The notes beneath the pieces are model-generated. The model searched no databases and was not told where the DNA came from. It saw nothing but the letters and a program-made list of their open reading frames with translations. From Pedobacter paludis (GTDB lineage: Bacteria > Bacteroidota > Bacteroidia > Sphingobacteriales > Sphingobacteriaceae), in NCBI RefSeq assembly GCF_003173575.1, contig NZ_QGNY01000001.1:372001-436000 (forward strand): a stretch of DNA of 64,000 bases. Reading direction: 5' to 3'. The translations under genes and the position numbers were made by a program. Of this stretch, positions 36,732-46,077 are shown one piece after another (the stretch's first letter is position 1; each line of letters opens with the position of its first letter).

Positions 36732-38483
36732 ATGGAAACAACAAAAACTTATCCTTTCAAGTTTCTGGATGCCTATACCCGTGAAGATGAGGCTATATTT
36801 CATGGACGTAAAGAGGAGATCGATCAACTCTATGAAATGGTATTCGTCAGCAATCTGGTCTTAGTTTATGGCGCTTCGGGAACTGGGAAAACAAGCCTCA
36901 TTCAATGCGGTCTTGCGAGTCGTTTTGAATCCCATGATTGGCTGGATTTGACTGTTCGGTGGAATAAAAATATTTTGTATTCCTTACGTCAGATAATTAA
37001 TCAAGCAATGGTGCAACAAGAGATCAGTTCAGACTTTCGCAAGGATTCGCCAACAACAGTCGCTAAAGCAAGTAACAAACCAAAATCGTTCGTAGAAGAG
37101 GATTTGAAAGCATTGTTTTTAGGATGTTTCAAACCTATTTATCTAATATTCGACCAGTTTGAAGAGCTTTTTATACTTGGAAATACTGAAGAACAAGAAA
37201 AATTCAGTGAAGAGTTGATTAAGCTACTAGAACTCGACATTCCTTTAAAGATGATATTTTGTATTCGTGAAGAATATTTAGGGCATCTAGCGCCAATCGA
37301 AAAACAGATACCCCATTTCATGTCTAAAAAACTCAGGTTGGAACCGATTGGTATAGCTAAAACCCACGATATCCTCACAAAGGCCACGGCAGCAGACAGC
37401 TCAAACATCTCCATCCCTAAAGAAAAGGCTAAAGAAATATGTCAGTCAATATTTGATAAAGTCAAAGGAAAAGAAAATTCACTATATATTCAGCTTCCTT
37501 ATTTGCAGGTATACTTAAACGAACTCTTCGAGCGGATTCAGTCAAATTCACCAAATGATAAGACCTATGTTTTTTCCCTAGACGAGATTCAAAAATCTGG
37601 GAATATTGAAGATGTTTTGCGCGAATTCCTGGAGGATGAAGTGGCCAGTCTGCGAGCCAAAGTAGAACTTGATCAGGAGCAATTATGGTCAATCTTATCC
37701 TATTTTGTATCCCTGGAAGGGACTAAAGAACCCATTAGTAAGGAAAAGCTCAACGAAGCCTTTGAAGAGTTGGGTGATAAAGTGCACCAGGTAATCAGTT
37801 CCCTTATCAGCAAAAAAATCTTACGCGAAATTGAAGACGGCACTAGCCTGGAACTTTCACACGACTCCCTGGCCCAAAAGATCGCCGAAAAAAGGAGCGA
37901 AGAAGATATTGCCCAACTTGAAATCCGCAGTATGCTCAAAGGACAAGTAGCGATGTCTAAGAAGATACGCGAGTTGTTTAGCGAAGAAAAACTAGTGTTT
38001 ATGCAGCAATTTTTACCCACACTGCAAAAAAGGCAACTGATCGATAAAGCGAGTCAGGCCTTAATTGATGACAGTTGGAAAAAAATTAGCGAAGAAAAGG
38101 AAAAAAAAGAAGCTGCTGAGCGACAAGCTTTTGCTGATGAGCAGAAAGCGCTCGCTGATGAAAAAGCAAAAAACCAAATATTAGAAAACGCGCTCATGAA
38201 AAACAAACTACTTTCCAAACTCGTGTCTGTTGTTGCGGTACTGGCGATAATATGCGCGGTATTTACGCTCTATTTTTACCGGGAAAACCAGCGGAAAATT
38301 GATGCTATTGAGCGATCGGATAGAATGAATACCGCCAAAAAGCTTAAAGAATCTGGTGATGGATATAAAGACGTCGAAAGTTTTGCAGATGCCAAAGACA
38401 GCTACCAAAAAGCGCTCGATACCATCGCTAATTATCCCAATGAACCATTATACAAAGAACTTGAAAAATTAGTCAAAGAATGA
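36732..38483 (+). CDS. novel STAND-type P-loop NTPase with membrane span
   Basis: 583 residues. The NTPase domain starts early with FLDAYTREDEAIFHGRKEEI and Walker A GASGTGKTS (47-55); IYLIFDQFEELF near 140 is Walker B, followed by the usual sensor region. This opening is characteristic of the nSTAND1 group found beside caspase and other effectors. A coiled-coil stretch (about 455-490) precedes a membrane segment at about 494-515 and a short C-terminal TPR-like repeat. It should act as the switch that senses infection and gates the patatin or protease. Its ATG follows the stop codon of the caspase gene directly, and its end overlaps the next gene by 4 bp. Confidence 0.9.
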   Translation: METTKTYPFKFLDAYTREDEAIFHGRKEEIDQLYEMVFVSNLVLVYGASGTGKTSLIQCGLASRFESHDWLDLTVRWNKNILYSLRQIINQAMVQQEISSDFRKDSPTTVAKASNKPKSFVEEDLKALFLGCFKPIYLIFDQFEELFILGNTEEQEKFSEELIKLLELDIPLKMIFCIREEYLGHLAPIEKQIPHFMSKKLRLEPIGIAKTHDILTKATAADSSNISIPKEKAKEICQSIFDKVKGKENSLYIQLPYLQVYLNELFERIQSNSPNDKTYVFSLDEIQKSGNIEDVLREFLEDEVASLRAKVELDQEQLWSILSYFVSLEGTKEPISKEKLNEAFEELGDKVHQVISSLISKKILREIEDGTSLELSHDSLAQKIAEKRSEEDIAQLEIRSMLKGQVAMSKKIRELFSEEKLVFMQQFLPTLQKRQLIDKASQALIDDSWKKISEEKEKKEAAERQAFADEQKALADEKAKNQILENALMKNKLLSKLVSVVAVLAIICAVFTLYFYRENQRKIDAIERSDRMNTAKKLKESGDGYKDVESFADAKDSYQKALDTIANYPNEPLYKELEKLVKE

Positions 38484-40468
38484 AAAAGGTTTTAATCTTA
38501 CTCGGTTTACTTTCTATAGGCATAGTAGCTGTTGCCCAAGATTGTCCAAAGTACACCAAGGCAATCAAAGCGGGCTCCGATTCTCTAGCCATCCAAAATT
38601 TTAAAGGGGCGATGAGACAATTCCAGATTGCACAAATCGCCTCCAGGGAGTGTAATATAAAGAGTGAAGAACTTGCTGGTAAATTCAAGCAATTATTCGA
38701 AAGTCTGATTGCATTGCAAAGAAAGGCGCAAGCAGACCAGCAGAAGGCAGAAGCCGCTACACGCGAGATTTCCCAGGCCCTGCAACGCGAAAATGCGGAA
38801 AAAAGAAAGGCTGAAATATTAAAAGATTTTGCCCGTTCACAAACATTCGCCAACGCCGCCTATGCTTTTTGTGAAAAAGATCCAACCATGGCAGTAGCAT
38901 TCGCACTCAATTCGTTATCTATTCATGCCAATAACATGGCATCGAGATCTTTATTAAAAGCTTTTAACCTAAATTCCTGGTTCTACTCTCACCGGTATGA
39001 TCGCATCAATTACGCGGACCTCTCCAAAGATGGCAAGCAACTCGCTATCTCCTCAAAATCTGGCACCAGATTGATTGATCTAGCCACTGATCAAGAACAA
39101 TTATTGCCCTATTCAGACTGTGAAATCAAGTATTTAGATAACGGGAATATTGTGCTTTATCAGCCTTACCCATACCTTGAACGAAACAAACCCTTGATAT
39201 TGTTAAGTAAGCATGGTAAAGAGATTTTAAGGATTGACCAAAAATACGTCAACCTCAGTATTGCGGCAAACCATATAATCCTACGCGAAGGAAGCGATAA
39301 AAACGAACTGCTGAATATCGATGGCAGCTCCGGACAAATTAAAAGGGAGACGATACCTGAGGCGTTCAAGGGGTACACGATATCGGTAAAAACATTTGGC
39401 AAAATCAGTGTCGTTTATGGGTATAAATCCGGAACGGTATATCTTACTGATCGCGCTAGTTTTAAAAAGACATTAAAAATAGATACGAATTATGCCATCA
39501 ACAGCGTTGATTGTCGGAATAACGACTTGCTATTCTCTTTCATCGCATCAGGCGGGAGTAAACTCGCAGGCGGCTACAGCATCTACAGCATTGACCAAAG
39601 AAATCCCCATCCATCGGATTCATTGGTATTCGTTCCCGTAGACGCTGACTTTTTCTACAACAGAGCCCGTTTCATTACCAATAATCTGCTCATTTTTACA
39701 ACAGGTAAGGGGTTAGCAAAAATAATGGACCGTTCAACTGGTCGAATGATCCAAATTTCAGCCCAAAGTGCCATCGATAACATCACCAATCTCGAGCAGG
39801 ATTCGCTATTCGCGATTGCCAGACGGTCTGGAGATGTTGGGATATATAATCATAAAGGGCAATTGATTTCAAATCTTATTGGCTCAGGAGGCGTTAATGA
39901 ATTCAACAATACCTTTGTTAAAATGGCGACAAGTGAGGCTAATGACAGGATATTTACCCTTAGTCGGGATGGTGTTATCATTTGGGAAAAACCGAACTAT
40001 AACTTGATGGCAAGCGCGCAGGATAAAAACGCTTTAGAAAAATTAAAAAAACTGAATCAAAAGCATGCCTTGAACAATGATGAAATACCATTGCTCAAGA
40101 GTCCGAAATTGGTAACGCGTAGTACAAGCTCCTTTTTTGCTAACAGTCTTGAAGAATTCTCGCTCAAGTTTAGTCTGGGTGCATTTAACGATGAGCTTAA
40201 AACCGGATTATTAAAAGACATTAATATACTTTATCCAGAAGAAGAAATCGAAGAAGATCTTTTTATGTTGCCTAATAAATCTGTAAGTCAAGAATATTAC
40301 TCGAGGTTTTTTCTTTTAAATCCAAATGTGCTTTACCAAATCATTGCAGGTGAAATGCAGAAAAACCGGATCCGAAAACTTGACGAGGGAACGATGGCGC
40401 AATGGATTACGACCCCTGAATTTAAAGGAAAAATGAATGGCAAACTAAATCCAGTTGCCATAAGGTAG
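38480..40468 (+). CDS. beta-propeller-like protein with signal peptide, fourth gene of the operon
   Basis: 662 residues. A signal peptide (VLILLGLLSIGIVAVAQ) is followed by a helical, TPR-like and coiled-coil region (about 25-125) rich in Lys and Gln, then about 330 residues of WD-like repeats (for example NYADLSKDGKQLAIS) and a helical tail. If exported it would face the periplasm, opposite to the presumed cytoplasmic patatin and protease. The STAND protein has a transmembrane span and a TPR-like tail that might meet it there. A sensor role for phage adsorption or envelope damage is conceivable. Family assignment is by pattern only. Confidence 0.7.
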   Translation: MKKVLILLGLLSIGIVAVAQDCPKYTKAIKAGSDSLAIQNFKGAMRQFQIAQIASRECNIKSEELAGKFKQLFESLIALQRKAQADQQKAEAATREISQALQRENAEKRKAEILKDFARSQTFANAAYAFCEKDPTMAVAFALNSLSIHANNMASRSLLKAFNLNSWFYSHRYDRINYADLSKDGKQLAISSKSGTRLIDLATDQEQLLPYSDCEIKYLDNGNIVLYQPYPYLERNKPLILLSKHGKEILRIDQKYVNLSIAANHIILREGSDKNELLNIDGSSGQIKRETIPEAFKGYTISVKTFGKISVVYGYKSGTVYLTDRASFKKTLKIDTNYAINSVDCRNNDLLFSFIASGGSKLAGGYSIYSIDQRNPHPSDSLVFVPVDADFFYNRARFITNNLLIFTTGKGLAKIMDRSTGRMIQISAQSAIDNITNLEQDSLFAIARRSGDVGIYNHKGQLISNLIGSGGVNEFNNTFVKMATSEANDRIFTLSRDGVIIWEKPNYNLMASAQDKNALEKLKKLNQKHALNNDEIPLLKSPKLVTRSTSSFFANSLEEFSLKFSLGAFNDELKTGLLKDINILYPEEEIEEDLFMLPNKSVSQEYYSRFFLLNPNVLYQIIAGEMQKNRIRKLDEGTMAQWITTPEFKGKMNGKLNPVAIR

Positions 40469-40549
40469 CAAAACTATGAGTCTCCAAAGCTTGGAGCAGC
40501 GATGATAAATCCAGCCATGTGTGCTTATCTTTTTTTTGCTGAGCTTATG

Positions 40550-41905
40550 CTAAAATGGCATCTCATAGTCGCTTGCAGAAGGGGGCTGCTCGGTGCGTTC
40601 AAGGATCCTCACCGGAAATTCCTGCATTTTAAAGTCCACCGAACGGAGGTGGTAAACTGCTAAACTTTGCTGATTTAACTTTAGGGTAATTCGCCTTTTG
40701 TCTGAAATGTAACCTCTTGGAAAGCGTTTATCTATGGTTTTAGTTTTGATGATTTGGTAATCCGGGTAATAACCATCTTCGTCCCGAGCGATTACTTCTG
40801 CCTCTATTTCCAGATTTGAACGCTCTTCGGCATCAACCCTGGCTGCTTTATGAAAGAGCATGATATTTTTCGACTCATTGCTAGATTGAACGCTCGGATA
40901 AATGATGCCATCAATACTAACTGGCGATTTCGAGGCTAGAAAATCTGCAATGGCCTGGGTAACCAAATAAGCGCTAGCCTGGTCGTCGGGTAATACGGGT
41001 TGCGCCATTTGTGATGCTAAAGTTTGCAAAAACTTCGATTTTCTTTTCTGATCATTGAAAACCTCATCAAAATAGCTACCGCAAACTTTGATAACCGGGA
41101 TTGCCGTTAGATCCAGTACATTGATCTTTCTGTCCAGGACGAAATCGCCAATCAACACCTGCGCGCCGATAGGTGGCCTGACCTCAGCAATTGCACCTTC
41201 GATGCTGTCGGCTCCATAAAATACCGAAATACCGGCCGCGTTCATTCGACCGGCAACGGCAAACTCGCTCGGAGGAGGTCCGAGTTGAGAGGTAACCTCT
41301 TCCATCGCCTTTTTAAGCTTCGAGGGAGACTGAAACACCCTCGCCCTGGATAGGCTTGTCAAGTCTGTCCCTGGTCCAATTGTCCGAAGAACCGCTAATC
41401 CATCGGCTGATTTAAATTCTTCAATCCTATCGAAAACCGAGTTCAATAAGTTAAGTCCGGTACTGTTAAAAAATCGTGCCTCTGTTTTTAATGTTTTTTC
41501 AAACTCCCTCCACTCAATTTCCAAATCCCGGACATCCGGATCTCTTGGTAGGTAATAAACATCATCGGAATATTCTCCCAGGATTCCGGCAGCTGCATCA
41601 TCGAAATTATAATATATTTCCTCAAGCTTATCTTTAATTGCCTTTGCTGGCACTTCATCTATCCCGGCAATGTCCATGATAATAGCTACCGTACCGGAAC
41701 CCGGATTTTCACCTTGCTCATCTTCGAAAGACAGCTCAAAATGCTGCGTAAATGCCTCATCGATACGACCAGTTAGCTCATCGAGGCCTATGCAATAGCT
41801 AGACAATCCACAAAAATCGCAAACACCCTGCTCATCAAGCCTTGCGATCGTTTCGCGCAGGTAGCGCTCCTGGATGCAATTGTCGCATATGATTTTTTCA
41901 CTCAT
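40550..41905 (-). CDS. RES-domain protein (predicted NAD+ phosphorylase toxin) with N-terminal zinc motif
   Basis: 451 residues from the ATG at 41905; an earlier ATG (41950) would overlap the upstream gene and was not chosen. Two CxxC pairs near the N-terminus (ICDNC and VCDFC) suggest a zinc-binding module. The C-terminal half is a RES domain: Arg in SRARVF, the GRMNAAGISVFYGA block, Glu in IAEVRP, and the Ser of IIYPSVQ that completes the R-E-S set. RES toxins destroy NAD+ and arrest or kill the cell. It is the last gene of a three-gene minus-strand operon whose other two members are a helical protein and a small membrane protein. No Xre-type antitoxin lies beside it. Confidence 0.85.
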   Translation of the reverse strand: MSEKIICDNCIQERYLRETIARLDEQGVCDFCGLSSYCIGLDELTGRIDEAFTQHFELSFEDEQGENPGSGTVAIIMDIAGIDEVPAKAIKDKLEEIYYNFDDAAAGILGEYSDDVYYLPRDPDVRDLEIEWREFEKTLKTEARFFNSTGLNLLNSVFDRIEEFKSADGLAVLRTIGPGTDLTSLSRARVFQSPSKLKKAMEEVTSQLGPPPSEFAVAGRMNAAGISVFYGADSIEGAIAEVRPPIGAQVLIGDFVLDRKINVLDLTAIPVIKVCGSYFDEVFNDQKRKSKFLQTLASQMAQPVLPDDQASAYLVTQAIADFLASKSPVSIDGIIYPSVQSSNESKNIMLFHKAARVDAEERSNLEIEAEVIARDEDGYYPDYQIIKTKTIDKRFPRGYISDKRRITLKLNQQSLAVYHLRSVDFKMQEFPVRILERTEQPPSASDYEMPF

Positions 41906-41939
41906 GAAAAGTAATTTGTTCTTTGGGTTCAGTAATTGA

Positions 41940-43229
41940 TTATGGCACAAGTGTCAGATAAGCATCCATGATTTCGTTAAATTCTTTTTCATTGAGCTGC
42001 TCAGTATATTTCAATGCGCTAAAAATCACAGGATCGACAGTGCGCCTGATTTCCCGGAGAGTTTCTACGAAAGAATACTTACTTACGACGTTTAACTTGT
42101 CAATCACTGCCTGCTGACGCTGTTGCCGGTAGGCAATCATTAGAAAATAGGCAACCAGCTGATCAAAATACAGAGAAAAACCTCGATAGCGGACATGGAA
42201 AATGCCAAAAGAAAGGATTTGGGCTTTTAAACCGATAATAATTCCAGCCTCTTCAGGCAGAAAAAGTGGGCCTCTTGTTGCCCGTTCCCATCTGGAATGG
42301 TGCTCTTCTGCCAGTTCCAGGTAAATCGAAATAAACGCATAGTCTTTTTTAAAAAAACTATAGACCATTGCAGCAAAAATCCCTTGCTTGATGAGGTTCT
42401 TTTTATAACTGTCCAGTAAAGCAAAGTCAATTCGGCCTACCAGTCCCATTGGCATGTACCCTGGAATTAGATCATCAATTTCCTGAAAGGTAGTTTTAAT
42501 TTCATCAAACCGGTAAATGTTTTTTCCCAGAAGATCCTCCCGGTAGAAAAAAACATCACCAAGATCTGGATCCAAGAGTATAGACCTTAGGCTCGACCGA
42601 CCCACGTTAATCAATGGATGAAGTTCCCTTAAATGTGTCATGAGTATTCTGAAAGTTCCTACTCTTTGATAATCAATAAGGTCTCTCAAAAGATAAACGT
42701 AGTCGTGCAAAATCGTTTGCGCCGTCTGTGCATCTACCTCCTCAAGTGGGTATAAGTATTCGAAAGGCCGGAAAGCAGTCTGCTCAAACCAGGTATAATC
42801 AACTGTATTCAGGTTTTTAGCATTAGCAATGAGCCTGTTTCCGAAATTCTGGAATGGACGAAGTAGATTTTTGACGCCCTTTGCATTTCTGTCCTTGATC
42901 AACGCTTCAAGCAAATAAAGGTAATAGCGTCTCACCACCGTGTAGGCCGGCCAATGCTCACTAGCGATCAAGCCATTCATGAGTTCAAAAATTTTGCTTT
43001 CCAGAAACCCGTAATAATCATCGCGAATGCTTAACCTGTAAAATATGCCTCCAACGCTTTCTTCCGCGCTTTGGAAATCATATTTTCCCTTTTTGAAACA
43101 GGTATACACCGTCTCGAAAAAATCTTTAATGTACTTTTCAGCATTTGAATATTGCTTGCGCTCGAGTGATCGCTCGATGATTACTGTCAAGGTGTCGATT
43201 GAAGACATGAAAATTGCATCATTGCTCAT
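41940..43229 (-). CDS. unknown alpha-helical protein, middle gene of the RES operon
   Basis: 429 residues; I do not recognise the family. It appears all helical, repeat-like in places, without signal peptide or clear membrane span (the hydrophobic stretch near 330 is short). It contains aromatic-rich helices such as YTVVRRYYLYLLEALI. It overlaps the preceding membrane-protein gene by 4 bp (ATGA), and the RES gene begins 34 bp after it ends. It may be a sensor or scaffold that holds the RES toxin, or its inhibitor in the absence of an Xre antitoxin. That is inference from context. Confidence 0.7.
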   Translation of the reverse strand: MSNDAIFMSSIDTLTVIIERSLERKQYSNAEKYIKDFFETVYTCFKKGKYDFQSAEESVGGIFYRLSIRDDYYGFLESKIFELMNGLIASEHWPAYTVVRRYYLYLLEALIKDRNAKGVKNLLRPFQNFGNRLIANAKNLNTVDYTWFEQTAFRPFEYLYPLEEVDAQTAQTILHDYVYLLRDLIDYQRVGTFRILMTHLRELHPLINVGRSSLRSILLDPDLGDVFFYREDLLGKNIYRFDEIKTTFQEIDDLIPGYMPMGLVGRIDFALLDSYKKNLIKQGIFAAMVYSFFKKDYAFISIYLELAEEHHSRWERATRGPLFLPEEAGIIIGLKAQILSFGIFHVRYRGFSLYFDQLVAYFLMIAYRQQRQQAVIDKLNVVSKYSFVETLREIRRTVDPVIFSALKYTEQLNEKEFNEIMDAYLTLVP

Positions 43230-43660
43230 AAGCGCTCCAGATAATTCTCAATCCGACTTTGTACTTTCTGGTAAACTATTTCCTCGGCATTGGAAGAGTA
43301 CTCATAAATCCGGTAAGACAACCTGGTAAATGCCAGCATGAAACCGCAGAAGAATAATAGCGTTAAGATTAAAAATACCCACTGAAAAAATACGAGCCCC
43401 TGATTTGGGCTGATTTTTGGATCCAGTACAGGAAAAACATCAAAGACCAGCGGAACCAGGAAAATAACCAGGCAACCGAAAGAGGCGTATAGATTGCCTA
43501 AAAAACTCTCTTCTTCGATGAGGATCTTATGGCTATCGCGGTTCAACAAATCCTTAAGGCTACTGGACACGATTTGATAACTTACCGGAATCAAGATGGA
43601 GTTCAGCGCAACTATGGTCCCGATGAAAAGAATGTAGAGATCGTTAAGCGAGTCGTTCAT
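43226..43660 (-). CDS. small integral membrane protein, first gene of the RES operon
   Basis: 144 residues from the ATG at 43660; an ATG 11 codons upstream is less likely. It has about four hydrophobic segments: LYILFIGTIVALNSILIPVSY, a second around LYASFGCLVIFLVPLVFDVF and a third around VFFQWVFLILTLLFFCGFML, cut here to their cores. The C-terminus is a charged helix in the cytoplasm. Its stop overlaps the start of the next gene. It could be the envelope sensor of the operon. No homology to holins or known antitoxins is visible. Confidence 0.7.
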   Translation of the reverse strand: MNDSLNDLYILFIGTIVALNSILIPVSYQIVSSSLKDLLNRDSHKILIEEESFLGNLYASFGCLVIFLVPLVFDVFPVLDPKISPNQGLVFFQWVFLILTLLFFCGFMLAFTRLSYRIYEYSSNAEEIVYQKVQSRIENYLERL

Positions 43661-43909
43661 ATTAAATTTTATACGCTCAAAATACAAATTCAATTTGGAT
43701 TTTGAGTATTCCTGTAACCATAATTTTCACGGGCCCAAACACCAGAAAATTAATCAAGTATCGTTGGACGCTAGCGCTTATTATCAGAACATAAAAATCG
43801 AAAATACACCAGCTACTTTGCCAGGCCATGCGCCGAGTTTCTGCATAAACACCGCCATAATTGTGCACAAAAAAAAGCTGAATGATAACCATATATATAG
43901 CCAACTAAA

Positions 43910-43955
43910 AATATTTTCAGCATCAATAGTTATTCAAGCCAGCAGAATTGCCATA
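43910..43955 (+). repeat. dispersed ~50-bp element, copy C
   Basis: AATATT (43910-43915), AATAGTTATT (43925-43934), a 10-bp gap, GAATTGCCAT (43945-43954). The third block is identical to copy B and near copy A. It lies in the 430-bp divergent gap between the RES operon and the S8 peptidase gene, 137 bp before the latter's chosen start. Nothing else was identified in the gap. Confidence 0.4.
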
Positions 43956-44091
43956 TCAAGTGTTTAGCGCCGAAATCTGCTACTAAAAACTAGTGAAATT
44001 CAATTAAACCTACTAGTGAGATCCATCGGTGGTTAAAGGCAATTTACCTATTCACAAACACAATAAAATTTATCATATATCAGCAACTCAA

Positions 44092-45609
44092 ATGAGATTT
44101 TTAAAAGTAAGCCTATGTGCCGTACTCTTCGGCAGTACATTAACCCTTCATGCCCAGCAGCCAGGCTGGCACCTAAAAGACCTGAGACAAGACAACATCT
44201 TTGGCATCAGTCTAAACCAAGCATATCAATTCCTGAAAGGAAAAAAGTTTAAAACGCTAACCGTTGCTATCCTGGATTCAGGAATAGATACTCTTCATGC
44301 AGACCTGCAAAGTGTGCTATGGATCAATAAAAAAGAGCATCAGTCTAACTTGAAAGATGATGATAAAAACGGCTATGTCGATGATAAATACGGATGGGGA
44401 TTTATCGGCGGACCCTCAACGAACGTTGGTAAAGATAACCTCGAACTTACCCGGCTGATTAGAAGGGGAGATGGTCTAAACAATCCCAGTTTACTCAAAA
44501 TCTTCAATAAAGCAAAACAGGAGGCTGAGGAGAATTACAATCGAATTTCAAATCTAAAGCTGACCATCGATACAATTGTTAGGGCTTTAGGTGTTCCATC
44601 ACCCAGCTGGGCTGATATCAAAAAATACGAGCCAAAATCGATTGGCCAAACTCAAGTTAAAAACCTGTTAATCCAGCAATTAAAGACTACCGAACTGCAG
44701 GATTTCCTCCGGGATCACATTAACGGCGGACTAGCCTACTACAAAGACCAACTTGACTATAATTACAATTTAAACTTTGACCCAAGGGGTCTAATTGGAG
44801 ATGATTACAATAATTCCTACCAGCGTTATTACGGCAATAAAGACGTTATGGGCGTTGATGCCCACCATGGAACCCATGTTGCTGGAATCATCGGCGCTAA
44901 CCGGGAAAATAATCTCGGGCTTCAGGGCGTAGCTGACCATGTCAAACTTATGGCCCTGCGGGTGGTGCCAGATGGTGATGAACGTGATAAAGACGTGGCT
45001 AATGGAATCCGTTATGCGGTAGATAACGGTGCAAAGGTGATCAACATGAGTTTTGGTAAAGGCTACAGTTCAGATAAAGCCGCTGTTGATGCGGCGATGA
45101 GATACGCCGCCTCCAAAGATGTGCTTTTAGTTCAGGCAGCTGGAAACAGCGCAGAAAATATTGATCTGGTCCCCAATTTTCCTAACCGTCAGCTTCTGGA
45201 TGGGCACACATTAGAAAACTGGCTAGTCGTTGGCGCTTCGGGCCCAAACAATGATGCAAACCTAGCCGCCGGGTTCTCAAATTACGGCAAAACGTGCGTC
45301 GACCTCTATGCGCCAGGCGTAGGCATTTATTCCAGCGTGCCCGGCTCGAAATACAAAAAATATGATGGCACCAGTATGGCAGCGCCAGTGGTTGCAGGCA
45401 TTGCCGCGTTAATCCGGTCTTATTATCCAAAGCTCTCTGCCCAGCAGGTCAAAGAAATCTTGATAAAGTCCGTTACTAAAGTTGATCACCCTGTACAACT
45501 GGTCAGAAATGGAAAAAAAGAAGTCGTTGATTTTTCAGACCTATGCCTGAGTGGCGGTATTGTGAATGCCGCAGAGGCAGTCAGGCTCGCGGAAAGTTAT
45601 CGCCATTAA
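44092..45609 (+). CDS. S8-family secreted subtilisin-like serine peptidase
   Basis: 505 residues from the ATG at 44092, which gives a clean signal peptide (VSLCAVLFGSTLTLHAQ); the in-frame start at 44029 adds an unlikely polar leader. The triad is visible: Asp in VAILDSGIDTLHADL, His in HHGTHVAGIIGANREN and Ser in DGTSMAAPVVAG. About 110 extra residues are inserted between the Asp and His motifs. There is no T9SS C-terminal sorting domain. It stands alone among island genes. It may be ordinary, but subtilisins occur as effectors in some defence loci. Confidence 0.9.
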   Translation: MRFLKVSLCAVLFGSTLTLHAQQPGWHLKDLRQDNIFGISLNQAYQFLKGKKFKTLTVAILDSGIDTLHADLQSVLWINKKEHQSNLKDDDKNGYVDDKYGWGFIGGPSTNVGKDNLELTRLIRRGDGLNNPSLLKIFNKAKQEAEENYNRISNLKLTIDTIVRALGVPSPSWADIKKYEPKSIGQTQVKNLLIQQLKTTELQDFLRDHINGGLAYYKDQLDYNYNLNFDPRGLIGDDYNNSYQRYYGNKDVMGVDAHHGTHVAGIIGANRENNLGLQGVADHVKLMALRVVPDGDERDKDVANGIRYAVDNGAKVINMSFGKGYSSDKAAVDAAMRYAASKDVLLVQAAGNSAENIDLVPNFPNRQLLDGHTLENWLVVGASGPNNDANLAAGFSNYGKTCVDLYAPGVGIYSSVPGSKYKKYDGTSMAAPVVAGIAALIRSYYPKLSAQQVKEILIKSVTKVDHPVQLVRNGKKEVVDFSDLCLSGGIVNAAEAVRLAESYRH

Positions 45610-45693
45610 AATTCAGTAGCTTCTGCCTCATTGCCACACCTAGCAATGGAGCAGATTTGCATTCTTGGTGGCTATGAACATTAGTTCATACAA

Positions 45694-45951
45694 TTACGTT
45701 AAAAAACCACTGCGGAAAGCAAAGCTGATCAAAGCCGCAGTATTGCTGCAACGATGCCGGATTTGCATATTCTGGCGATGCTTTCTAACCGTTAAGGTAC
45801 TCAAATATAAAACCTCGCCAATCTGCTTACTATCCAATCCTTCAGCCAATAATCTTAAAATTTCCAGTTCACGGCTTGAAAAAATTTTAACACGCCTAAG
45901 CTCAGCAGGCATTTTTGTATAAAGGGCGCTTTTTATTTTAGGTTCATTCAT
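45694..45951 (-). CDS. short LuxR-type HTH protein
   Basis: 85 residues from the ATG at 45951. The protein is just a LuxR-type helix-turn-helix: FSSRELEILRLLAEGLDSKQIGEVLYLS core, TLTVRKHRQNM recognition helix. It lacks a receiver or sensor domain. It may be a truncated remnant of a larger regulator or a stand-alone DNA-binding protein. No upstream ORF in a shifted frame completes it, so a simple frameshift is unlikely. Confidence 0.6.
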   Translation of the reverse strand: MNEPKIKSALYTKMPAELRRVKIFSSRELEILRLLAEGLDSKQIGEVLYLSTLTVRKHRQNMQIRHRCSNTAALISFAFRSGFLT

Positions 45952-46077
45952 CATCGGGCCGCACAAAACTCCACAATTACAAATCTAAAACGAACCATTT
46001 AGCACTATTTAGAAAAATTTACCAATTCCCCCTACGCTTTACAAATAAAATTTGGTTATTGGTACTACGCAATTTTT

